Below, piece by piece: positions 33,757-44,107 of a stretch of DNA of 64,000 nucleotides. The notes under the pieces were generated by a model. That model saw only the letters and a program-made list of their open reading frames with translations. It did no database searches and was not told the DNA's origin. Every line of letters begins with the position of its first letter. Position 1 is the stretch's first letter. The DNA comes from Myxocyprinus asiaticus (lineage: Eukaryota; Chordata; Actinopteri; Cypriniformes; Catostomidae). Where the stretch lies: assembly GCF_019703515.2 (NCBI RefSeq), contig NC_059358.1:44526594-44590593 (forward strand), written 5' to 3'. The position numbers and the translations under genes were made by a program.

Positions 33757-35330
33757 ACACAGAGCTGTGTGATTACTTCTTTTTTTGTGTATATCTCATA
33801 CTAAATTGTTCCAAAAATTACATTAAAATCTAACATAAAACAACAACAATCTGAATAAACACAAAATACAGTTTTAAAATTATAATGTTATTTATTGAAG
33901 CAAAAAAGTTATCCAATACCAACTGGGCCTGGGTGAAAAAAGTATTTGCCCCTTTGTTAATAAATCCCCGAATCTATGAAACTGCATTCATAATGGGGTT
34001 CAGCTAGACTAGACACACCCAGGACTGATTACTGCCAGCTCTGTTCAATCAAATCAACACCTAAATGGAACTTTTTCCACAGCATGAAGTTGGCTAAAAG
34101 GTCTCACCCAGTAGCACACTATGCCAAGGTCGAAACAAATTCAGGAATTATGAGGAAAAAGGGGATTGAAATACATCAGTCTGGGAAGGGTTAAAAAGCT
34201 ATTTCAAAGGCATTGGGACTCCAAAGAACCACAGTGAGAATGGAGAAAACTTGGCACAGTAGTGAACCTTACCAGAAGTGGCCAACCTTCCAAAATTCCT
34301 CCAAAAGCACAGGGACGACTCATCCAGGAAGTCACAAAAAAGCCACAGACAACATCAGAGGAACTGCAGGCCATCAATAAAGGTCACTGTTCATGACTCC
34401 ACTATCAGAATGACACTAGGCAAAAATGCCATCCATGGAAGAGTGGTGAGGCGAAAACCACTGCTAACCCAGAAGAACATTAAGGCTAGTCTGAATTTTG
34501 CCAAAACACACCTTGATGATCCTCAAACATTTTGGGAGAATGTTCTGTGGACTGATGAGTCAAAAGTGGAGCTGTTTGGAAAACAGGAGTCCTGTTACAT
34601 CTGGCGTAAATCAAACACAGAATTCCACAAAAAGAACATCATACCTATGGTCAAGCATGGTGGTGGTAGTGTGATGGCGAAGGATGCTTTGCTGCTTCAG
34701 GACCAGGGTGACTTGCAATAATTGAGGGAAACATGAATTCTGCTCTCTACCAGAAAATCCTAAAGGAGAACGTTTGGTCATCAGTCCATGAGTTGAAGCT
34801 CAAGAGCAACTGGATTATGCAGCAAGACAAAGATCCAAAGCATAGAAGTAAGTCCACCTCTGAATGGCTCAAAATATGCAAAATTAAAGTTTTGGAGTGG
34901 CCTAGTCAAAGTCCTGACTTTGAACCCGATTGAGATGCTATGGCAGGACCTTAACCGGGCAGTTCATGCTCGAAAACCCTCCAATGTGGCTGAACTAAAG
35001 CAGTTATTCAAAGAAGAGTTCCACCACAGGGTTGTGAAAGACTGATCTCCAGTTATCGGAAGTGTTTGGTTGAAGGTGTTGCTGTAAAGGTGGCACAACC
35101 AGCTATTAAGTTTAAGGTGGCAGTTAGATTTTCACATGGGTGATGATATAGGTGTTGGATAACTTTTTTGCTTCCAAAAAAATAATAATTGAAAACCGTA
35201 TTTTGTGTTTACTCAGGTTACCTTTGTTTCATGCTATATCTCGTTTGAAGATCTAAAACAGTTTAGTATGAAAAACACACAAAAATAGAAGAAATCAGGA
35301 AGGGGGCAAATACTTTTCCACAGCACTGTA
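33753..35330 (+). mobile_element. Tc1-like transposon B, decayed
   Basis: The right end is GGGGGCAAATACTTTTCCAC followed by AGCACTG and TA (35328). The left end is damaged: 'AGAGCTGTGTGATTACTTCT' seems to lack about 23 bases that the right arm has. Long inverted repeats of about 200 bases are still visible: AAACACAAAATACAGTTTT at 33857 against AAAACCGTATTTTGTGTTT at 35192, and AGCAAAAAAGTTATCCAATA against TTGGATAACTTTTTTGCTTC. An internal GTATTTGCCCC at 33940 repeats the terminal motif. The long-arm design with inner repeats is the IR/DR type. Confidence 0.85.
34110..35100 (+). pseudogene. Tc1-like transposase B remnant
   Basis: The longest piece, 34278-34721, covers the linker ('TVHDSTIRMTLGKNAIHG') and the first Asp in 'LWTDESKVELFG', then 'MVKHGGGSVM'. 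The piece 34733-34933 has 'MNSALYQKILKENVWSSV', the second Asp in 'WIMQQDKDPKHRS' and 'WPSQSPDFEPD'. The Glu region, 'IEMLWQDLNRAVHAR', follows near 34930-34985 in another frame. The N-terminal helix-turn-helix is broken by stops upstream of 34278. Several frameshifts and stops make it inactive. Confidence 0.85.
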
Positions 35331-35350
35331 TATATATATATATATATATA
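35329..35350. repeat. (TA)n tract at the right of transposon B
   Basis: About 22 bases of alternating TA directly after the right terminus. Confidence 0.85.
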
Positions 35351-36078
35351 GTGTATTATAACTAAAGTAATTGCCACTTTCCATTTATCCACATGTTTGT
35401 TACTCAATTTTAAAAAAAAATCAGGAAAATCTGAATATCCACATTATCAGAGGAGAGGGCAGATCTGTTAGCACTGACAGTGTCCCCTGCTGAACAATTA
35501 CAGGGCATGCTTGTTTATATAGAGCGGGCACTACAGAATTGCTGAAATGTGTTCTTGTAGAAACTTTTTAATGGGGCTCAAGTGCATTAAGCAGATGCTT
35601 AAATCCTGTGTTTTCGATGAATGAGTATGGTCACATATCTGCAGCAATAAATACTCCTATGGTGTTCATTATCTCTTTAGCTCTGTCTGAGCTTGCAGCG
35701 AGAGGCTGCTTGAACACCGTGGTGAGACTAACTTGCACAGGATGTTTATGCTTTGCTCCCGTAAGCTCAAGAGACACATGTGGATGATGTCACCACAAAT
35801 GAGTCATCATGTTAGATGTGCTTCGTGAGACACCCAACTTTGGTGAAACAGAGCCAACACACAGCCTTCGTCCTGTTCAATACTTGTTGTCCAGTATTAC
35901 TGTAGTTTACTGCGAAACATAATGCTCCCAAAAAACTGATTTTAGAGATGGCGGTGGGTCTTCAATCTCTGGCTTATTTAAGTTCTACATATTTATATTT
36001 TGTTTAGTTCCATCACAGTTGGGAAAAATAGCGAGCTAGTTAGTATAAACTTCACATGCATTTATCTGATCCGCAGAT
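35351..36078. other. No gene recognised
   Basis: No coding frame above 60 codons with a known domain and no clear repeat boundary. Confidence 0.5.
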
Positions 36079-36287
36079 TCTAGTGTACCGTGTGGCATCT
36101 GTTCTGTTAAGTTTTGGTTCCGTGCTGTCCCCGTATTGCTCCAATCATTTTTCATTTTAGTTCTACAATGTTTGTGTTGTTTGTTATATGTTGTTTTAAT
36201 ATTGGTTTCATGAATGCTAAAATATGTAATCCTACCGTACCGAAGGCCCTGTATCCGTTCGTTGATACATGTACCGTTGCAGCCCTA
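36079..36287. repeat. Truncated copy of the AGGGCTGCAA element
   Basis: The right end 'ATACATGTACCGTTGCAGCC' then CTA matches the right end at 46822. Upstream, 'AAATATGTAATC', 'CCCTGTATCCGTT' and 'TTTCATGAATGC' match 46725-46800. The left terminus is not recognised, so this is a fragment. Confidence 0.6.
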
Positions 36288-36834
36288 ACATATAATGCTG
36301 AAAAGTGGTTATATTAGGGGTTAGAGTATGGTGATCTAATATATGTATATAAAATAGTAAAAATGTAACTACAATTATTTTTATAATAATAAAAAAAAAG
36401 GATATGGATATATTTAAATGCATGTACACTAATGGATGTTTAGGCAAGTGAGGAAACAGCACAGCGTTTAATGAACTTAGAAGGTCTCAGTAAATGATTA
36501 TGGCTTTCCAACTTAACCGTCCTAGATCAAAGCATTCAAGTGATGCATGACTAGTGAATTCAGTTAAGTGTTGTGGGCCTGGCTCTATAATTTCCCATAA
36601 TTGTGCAGTGTGGAACATTATTTATTTTGTATTATTTAACTTGCAAAGCACTTACAGTTGAGTAGAGGAAATGGCCCAAGCTAATGTAATGCATTATGTT
36701 TTACACAATAAAGATTAGTGGTCCTAGTATATCTGTAGACAGACATACTGTCCCACTAAAAGCTGTTGAGGCATCAAAGCTACAAATATGTGCAGATGAA
36801 AATAAATGAAAAGGAAATTTAACATGTAAAGGCT
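36288..36834. other. No gene recognised
   Basis: A/T-rich sequence without supported features. Confidence 0.45.
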
Positions 36835-37055
36835 GCGTTCACACAGTCAGTGTTGGGGATTTACCATATTTATTAACAGGTTTGACTCTACATGAAGTTG
36901 TTCTGTTCATACAGCTTAAAGGATTGGAGTGAATACTGTCTGTATCAACAAATAACTGAAGTCAAGCCTCTTTTCTATTCTCGCAGTAGTCATTAATAAC
37001 ACATATAACCATACTTGGCACTCTAAAACAGGATTGACAACTGTATTCTGATGCT
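36835..37055. repeat. Possible short inverted-repeat element
   Basis: 'TGCGTTCACACAGTCAGTG' on the left and 'GATGCTGTGTGAACATAT' on the right are weakly mirrored over about 12-15 bases. No clear target duplication. Tentative. Confidence 0.3.
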
Positions 37056-38235
37056 GTGTGAACATATATTAATAAATATTCATAAATAATAAAGTTTTAA
37101 TAAAATACATGGGTGTCTAAATATGTTTTCTTTCAGATGAATCAGTTTGACTGAGATTCTGTTTTACTGGGATAATGATTTGTCCATAATTATTTATGTA
37201 TGTCATTATTCAACTTAATTGTGAAAATACATAATTACATGGAATATTTGGTTTAGTTTTACATTGGATGACAAAAACACTTTTATTAAGAATGATATCA
37301 AATGTATTTGATACATTTTATAAAAATCAGATGACAGCTGGGACAAGTTACCTTCTTGTCCTAGGTTGGGGGTCATCTTATAGAACATGCTAAACTTAAA
37401 TCTAATTATGTTATAGTTCAAAAGTAAATGCACATTTTTCTTAACAAGAGAAACAGACACCTTATACACAACTACCTTGTACTCAAATTGTTATTCTGAT
37501 ATAATTTGAAATGAAAACATTTGCATTATATTGTAAAAGGTTTAAAATTCTTCACCGTGGCATGAAGAAGCATTTAAACTTGTGAATCCCACTGCATATT
37601 TGCCAAATAAAAATAAATGCTGACTCAACAAAAATGGAGTACACACATAAATATACAAATAAAAGTAAAACCTTTTACATTGTGTTGGTTAAGTGGTCTT
37701 TTGATCTAAAGTTGTATGATATATTGATCTATGTTGATGTCACTTTGGATGCGAGTGAATCCGGATTCAAAACCCTTTCATGTATACAGCATTTAAACAA
37801 ACTAAGCAAAATCACTACTGCATATCAGTGGATCTAAGAAACAGGTGAGCAGTTGATTCCATATTATGCAATTTCTTTGAAAGAGAGAGATCGGACAATG
37901 GCGTGATACAGAAGCAGAATGCGCATCTGTATGTGGGTGCACGTTGTTTCGTGCTGCTCTCGTATTCTGCCTCTACCAGCATTAGCAACGAACTGACTAG
38001 AGTGAAGTATAATGAGCTTGAAATATTTTTGAACAAGTGCACTCAATAAATAGAGACGGAATATGTTAAATGGATCAAATAAAAACCATCGGGGAATCGG
38101 CATCGGGGAATACAATAAATGGAATAGATTGACAAACAAGCATTTTCTTTCCTTTTGGAATCAAAGGTGCCAAACGCCATTCCGGACTGTACTGGCCCAA
38201 TTGAACCCCTGCATCCAGGATGATAATATTTTTCA
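37056..38235. other. No gene recognised
   Basis: Frames 37215-37469 (minus), 37634-37837 (plus) and 37864-38139 (minus) were read and show no known domain. A/T-rich. Confidence 0.5.
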
Positions 38236-38885
38236 TAGAGCTGTCAATTTAATGTGTTAATTCAGTGTGATTAATTATATATAAAAAATTAATCACACCC
38301 CCAGACCATTTAAAGGAATTTTCCTACCATTGAAAAAATGGCTTCATATTACCACTTTCATATTTTTTTGTAAGTCTTAGTCAGCAGAGGGCAGTAAGCG
38401 CAACTACAGTTGTACAGCCAATGCGCAGCCATACAAACAACAAACCACAGCAGACAGCAAAAGATGAGGACACGTTCTTGCATTCAAGCACAGCTGGATG
38501 TAGCGCAACTCTGAATGCCAAGGTCTCGTGATGTGTTTTTCTTGTTTCAAACTACATTTAACTTGATCCAGCATCTTAAAAACACAGTTTTTATAATTCA
38601 ATGCAACCAAAGTGATATGCCCCAAAAGTGTCCCTCTGATGCAAGCACAAAGATGAGCCCTTAGATAAGCCTTTATAATAAGTCTACCTTGGACAGATTG
38701 AAGAATTAAATTACAAAATGGATTTCTGTGGACTGTAGGCCAATGATAGGCTTATTTTTTATGATATGGAAATAAACAATATATTACATTCTAAAGCCAC
38801 TTTTTGTATTGTCTAATTAATGCTTTCATATGTCTGCAAGTAATTCTCTGAATTATTATATTTATTATTATCTTCATTATATATA

Positions 38886-40474
38886 TACAGGTGCATCTCA
38901 ATAAATTAGAATGTTGTGGAAAAGTTCATTTATTTCAGTAATTCAACTCAAATTGTGAAACTCGTGTATTAAATAAATTCAGTGCACACAGACTGAAGTA
39001 GTTTAAGTCTTTGGTTCTTTTAATTGTGATGATTTTGGCTCACATTTAACAAAAACCCACCAATTCACTATCTCAAAAAATTAGAATATTTTGACATGCC
39101 AATCAGCTAATCAACTCAAAACACCTGCAAAGGTTTCATGAGCCTTCAAAATGGTCTCTCAGTTTGGTTCACTAGGCTACACAATCATGGGGAAGACTGC
39201 TGATCTGACAGTTGTCCAGAAGACAATCATTGACACCCTTCACAAGGAGGGTAAGCCACAAACATTCATTGCCAAAGAAGCTGGCTGTTCACAGAGTGCT
39301 GTATCCAAGCATGTTAACAGAAAGTTGAGTGGAAGGAAAAAGTGTTGAAGAAAAAGATGCACAACCAACCGAGAGAACCGCAGCCTTATGATTGTCCAGC
39401 AAAATCGATTCAAGAATTTTGGTGAACTTCACAAGGAATGGACTGAGGCTGGGGTCAAGGCATCAAGAGCCACCACACACAGACGTGTCAAGGAATTTGG
39501 CTACAGTTGTCATATTCCTCTTTTTAAGCCAGTCCTGAACCACAGACAACGTCAGAGGCGTCTTACCTGGGCTAAGGAGAAGAAGAACTGGACTGTTGCC
39601 CAGTGTTCCAAAGTCCTCTTTTCAGATGAGAGCAAGTTTTGTATTTCATTTGGAAACCAAGGTCCTAGAGTCTGGAGGAAGGGTGGAGAAGCTCATAGCC
39701 CAAGTTGCTTGAAGTCCAGTGTTAAGTTTCCACAGTCTGTGATGATTTGGGGTGCAATGTCATCTGCTGGTGTTGGTCCATTGTGTTTTTTGAAAAGCAA
39801 AGTCACTGCACCCGTTTACCAAGAAATTTTGGAGCACTTCATGCTTCCTTCTGCTGACCAGCTTTTTAAAGATGATGATTTCATTTTCCAGCAGGATTTG
39901 GCACCTGCCCACACTGCCAAAAGCACCAAAAGTTGGTTAAATGAGCATGGTGTTGGTGTGCTTGACTGGCCAGCAAACTCACCAGACCTGAACCCCATAG
40001 AGAATCTATGGGGTATTGTCAAGAGGAAAATGAGAAACAAGAGACCAAAAAATGCAGATGAGCTGAAGGCCACTGTCAAAGAAACCTGGGCTTCCATACC
40101 ACCACAGCAGTGCCACGAACTGATCACCTCCATGCCACGTCGAATTGAGGCAGTGATTAAAGCAAAAGGAGCCCCTACCAAGTATTGAGTACATATACAG
40201 TAAATGAACATACTTTCCAGAAGGCCAACAATTCACTAAAAATGTTTTTTTTATTGGTCTTATGATGTATTCTAATTTTTTGAGACAGTGAATTGGTGGG
40301 TTTTTGTTAAATGTGAGTCAAAATCATCACAATTAAAAGAACCAAAGACTTAATTAAACTACTTCAGTCTGTGTGCATTGAATTTATTTAATACACGAGT
40401 TTCACAATTTGAGTTGAATTACTGAAATAAATGAACTTTTCTACGACATTCTAATTTATTGAGATGCACCTGTA
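38886..40474 (+). mobile_element. Tc1-like transposon C, copy 1, complete ends
   Basis: The element is 38888-40472 (1,585 bp), flanked by TA. CAGGTGCATCTCAATAAATT at the left is mirrored by AATTTATTGAGATGCACCTG at the right. The inverted repeats are about 205-210 bases long and nearly perfect, extending to 'CTCAAAAAATTAGAATA' near 39090. It carries one transposase gene with a single stop codon. A second copy starts at 62666. Confidence 0.97.
39151..40188 (+). pseudogene. Tc1-like transposase C, copy 1, one nonsense codon
   Basis: From ATG 39151 the frame reads 'MVSQFGSLGYTIMGKTADLT', a helix-turn-helix ('TFIAKEAGCSQSAVSKHVNR') and 'LSGRKKC', then TGA at 39346-39348. The same frame continues to TAA-free sequence up to the stop after 'GAPTKY' at 40188. 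The copy at 62929 has Gly (GGA) at the stop, so this is a G-to-T change. A 3-base in-frame loss near 39391 removes one Arg. The rest is intact: second helix-turn-helix region, 'LFSDESKFCISFG' (Asp), 'FQQDLAPAHTAKS' (Asp) and 'SPDLNPIENLWGIVKRK' (Glu), with DD34E spacing. Without the stop it would be about 345 residues, the usual Tc1 length. Confidence 0.95.
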
Positions 40475-40487
40475 TATATATATATAT
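40473..40487. repeat. (TA)n between nested elements
   Basis: A short TA array separates the right end of transposon C from the hAT-like element. It continues after 41361, giving ATATATAT on both sides of the hAT-like element. Confidence 0.8.
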
Positions 40488-41358
40488 CAGTGGTGATTTC
40501 TCATTCACCTTTTTGTCTATTTATTTTCAATCGCTTTCCACTCCTAGTTCATCTAAAAACAAATAGCAAACAACAAATAGTTTATCCAATCAGAATGTAT
40601 TCCTTGATCCTTACAAGCGAAATGCCCAAAGCCGGGAGCGTTAGTATGAGCTCCACCCCCTCAGGCCTTCAGAATTTCTGCAGAATCCCTCAACACTGCA
40701 GTGAATAGGCATCTAAAGTCAAGATTGTCAGATTCATCAACCAATCAGATTGATTTATTTGTTCTTGGTGGGTGTGGTTTTTAGGATATGTCCCAGTCGA
40801 GGCCTTCTAGATGGCCTTGAGTGACGCAATAACGCTTTAAGTGATGGACGTAATTTGAAAGCAAAGAGCGCGAGATCTAGCTGATGAGTCGGCCGCCATC
40901 ACTGCCGCTATCGCCACTGAGAAAGACATCCTTATGGATTTATAAACCTGAGATGTAAACAGGAAAGGAGGGCTGATTTTCACTTCAAGTAAATTTGTAA
41001 GTGCTTTTTGCATTGTTATAGCAACATCAGGAGTTTTCTAAGTGTAAATTAGGCTGGCTGGAGCATTCAGTGTCAGATTAAGTTTGAAATGTAACCGTGT
41101 ACCCTTACGAAACAAAAATTATTGCAAGCAACATTTAGATCACAATTATTATTAGATAGCTTTTTCCTGGTATTAGACCTTCTTGGTTTTGGCTTTCGTG
41201 CGCGGACGTGTTTTAAAAATGTCAGTTGTTACTATTATTTGGCTGCGATGTAATGTATGATGTCCATAGGCATAGGGTGTCTTATTAATTGTGAAACAGT
41301 GTTTTCTTTATGGCATGAATCGCACTGAAGGCCAAGACTTAAAATGCACGGGTCGCCA

Positions 41359-41361
<3 letters not shown>
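40488..41361. mobile_element. Non-autonomous hAT-like element in a (TA)n array
   Basis: The left end CAGTGGTGATTTCTCATT and the right end AATGCACGGGTCGCCACTG are inverted copies of the hAT type CAGTGGCGA. The 8 bases on each side are ATATATAT, consistent with an 8-bp duplication but not decisive in a TA array. The 874-bp interior is G/C-richer near 40780-40930 and shows no transposase. The 72-codon frame at 40490 is not coding. Confidence 0.75.

Positions 41362-41391
<30 letters not shown>
41362..41391. repeat. (TA)n tract
   Basis: About 30 bases of alternating TA after the hAT-like element, the continuation of the array at 40473-40487. Confidence 0.9.
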
Positions 41392-41396
<5 letters not shown>

Positions 41397-41470
41397 TTAT
41401 TTACTGTATATAATCATTAATCATATGATGAAATTAATCTGATTAGAAGTTTAATCAATTGACAGCCCTA

Positions 41471-43545
41471 CTTTTTCACATTTATCAAAAAATAATAAAG
41501 CAACCAGAAGAAGTATCTTTCAGTGGTCCTTCTTCGAAGTCAAGAGGAAATTCATTGTTTCATGAGAGCTGTAGGGTTGGTGCAGTGTATTTCCTGTGTC
41601 TCAGACTGTTGAGTGGCTAAAGCATTGACTGGACATAATGAGGCTGGGCTTTCAGAAGAGTACAGTGCTTTAACAATGAGAGGAGTGTAGCTGCTCTTTC
41701 TCTGTTTGACAGCTCAAAGCCAAGTGTGTGACAGAACGGTGTGCTGTGCTCACTTCATTACACACACAGACTCAAGCATCATCATTTGAAACAGTTCTTT
41801 ATGTTGAGGTGCTGGACTGCAGGAATAACATTGGTATTCTAAAGTACATTGGTTTGCTTCAGTGAAGTTTTTAAATGATAAGTCAGTGGCCTTTTTTGAG
41901 ATTCTAAGATTAAAATGTCTGTTAGTTTGCTTGAATGAATGTTTCCTCATAATTGGGAGTTGTGAAAGGACATGGCTTGAGGTTCTACTACTGTTCTTCC
42001 CATTAATGTTAAATGTTCTGCAAAAACAAACACCTCATAATGACTGCAGCTCTCTTCCAAAAACCTATCTAGCTGAAAAAACACACACCAGACGCATCTG
42101 GTGGACAATATGGAGCGTTCTAAAATTTCGAAACAACTGTTTTCAAATCTTTATCAAAGGACATAGATTATTTACTCTAGCATTATTCATTCTTGAAGAA
42201 GGGAAAAACCTTGTGAGGGACAGAGCGAAAAGTGTTAATGAACTGATAATCTGCCGTTTTACTCGTACTTTGTGTGAAAGTGAATACAAGTCATTGTTGT
42301 TGTAGCACTTCTAGTATTCATTTCACCAAGAAAAACCCTTGATGTGTACCAAAATAATTATTTTGCAAAACTGCATGAATAGTAATGTGATATGAGACCA
42401 GGTTATCAAGTGACTGATAGCACTGTTAACAATAACAGTTGATTGCAACAGAGTTTACCATGATGTGTAAGATAACAATGTGATACTCTAATAAGCACAA
42501 AAAAATATACACAAACTATTGGATTAGGTATTTAATTTGTATTAGTTCGATTTGAATCAATGCTTTGGAGTATTGTATTAAATATATTGTAAATGTATTT
42601 ATTACTTCCCTTCACAAGCTGGGATTGGCTTATCTGGTTTGAACAGTTTGAAATTAGCATGCTGATAAACTAACAATACATTTTAATAAGTGTAAAAATG
42701 TGTAGCAAACACTTTTAACACATTTAAATTAGACTGAACTATTTTATTTATTTTTTGTAGTAAATTACATTTAAGTGGGATTGCCATTTGTGAAGGATAC
42801 ATACAATTCTGCCAAAACAAGGGATCTTAGAGGGCAGCTGCCTTCTGTTTGGAAGAGACTTCATCTTAATCTAATAAAAAACAATCAACCTAAAAGACAT
42901 TTTGTCTGAAATTCATTGTCGTTTAATCCAAGTCTCTTTACACTTCTGAAAGTAGTGACTGACTGTGTAGTTTTCACTGAACTGTACACACAATATGTGC
43001 TGCCTACGATTCATGATAAAACTACTGATAATTACTCTAAAAACTATTTTTCTCAGGCAGCTAGTAGTAAAAGCTGGATTGCTTGTGCATTTCATTTCAA
43101 GTGCTGTTTAACAATGACCTTGGCAGCTCATTAGCAATAAGATGACAACCATTTTCAGCAAATGTGCTAAATAATAAGGGTAGAGTCTCAATTAATTGTA
43201 ACCTGCTGCTAGCTAGACATGTCATTTGTACTATACACCCTCCAGGTGGCCACTGCATATTGACAAGATGTCTTGCGTAAACAAAAAAATCAACTGAAAC
43301 ACAACAACACTACCCGTCTTTGTGTTGGATGGGTTTGATTAGGAAATGTAATGTGAATATGGTGACAATGAATCATATTTTAACTTAAGAATGTTGTGAG
43401 TAAAATAGCATTTGTTTCTTGGGCCCACCTTTACACAAATATGTGAACGTATGTATATCAGACCCCAACTCATGACACAACTCAAGTATCCATTGCAATC
43501 TCAAGGTTGCCACAAGGAAGCTATAGTATGCATAAGTGTGAACGG
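41471..43545. other. No gene recognised
   Basis: The longest frame, 41862-42305 (147 codons), has hydrophobic stretches but no family I recognise, no good splice sites and A/T-rich codon use like the surroundings; I do not call it. No repeat boundary is supported. Confidence 0.45.
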
Positions 43546-43738
43546 TAACACTTTACATTATTATTCCCTTTGTTAAGGTTTTATAAAGGAGTTCATTAAT
43601 GACTAGTAATTAATTTACAAATGCATTATAAATCATTGATTTGCAGTTATAACAACATGCATAAAAAGGGTGACGTTCATGCAATGCCTGTCAAATAGTA
43701 TGCATTTTAACTTACATGTTATAAACACTTAATAACTA
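43546..43738. repeat. Dispersed repeat family B, copy 3 (left end)
   Basis: It begins GGTAACACTTTACATTATTA, mirrored by the right ends at 1341 and 17932. It continues with 'TTTACAAATGCATTATAAAT' and 'GCAGTTATAACAACATGC'. It is cut off at about 43738, where a TTAATTA-rich fragment starts. Confidence 0.65.
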
Positions 43739-43830
43739 GGGTTGTTAACTGATTACAATTTTTAATGAAATTAATTACATGACATGCCGATTAATTAACT
43801 GAATTAATCACAATTAGTTGCATATATCAT
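43739..43830. repeat. TTAATTA-rich inverted-repeat fragment
   Basis: 'AGGGTTGTTAACTGATTACA' and following ATTAATTA words resemble the end of the element at 38236-41470. Truncated by neighbouring repeats. Confidence 0.4.
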
Positions 43831-44107
43831 TTTTTGCTGAGAAAGCATATATACTGTATATATATATATATACATATACTGCATATATTAGGGCTGCAAT
43901 GGTACACTAAATTCACGGTTCGGTACGTATCTTGGTTATGGGGTCACGGTTCAGTACAGTTTCGGTACAGCAGGGAAAACAAAGAATCTTTCTTTAAATT
44001 ATTTATTTTGAAAACACAGTGTCTGATGGGCAACAATTCTTAGTGCAGTCATGTATAAATGAGCCTTCACAATATGTATATTTCTTCAATGAAATTACAA
44101 TACAAAA

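Larger units (their letters stand above)
38236..41470. mobile_element. Inverted-repeat element 'GGGCTGTCAAT' hosting two insertions
   Basis: The left end TAGAGCTGTCAATTTAATG and the right end 'AATTGACAGCCCTA' are mirrored, with ATTAAT-rich arms on both sides. Removing the Tc1-like element (38888-40472) and the hAT-like element (40488-41361) would leave about 770 bases. A fragment with the same TTAATTA-rich style lies at 43738-43830. No protein is encoded by the host element itself. Confidence 0.6.

Noticed and set aside
41862..42305. 147-codon frame as a possible host exon or small gene
   Set aside because: No recognisable family, no start or splice context, and codon composition like surrounding A/T-rich DNA.
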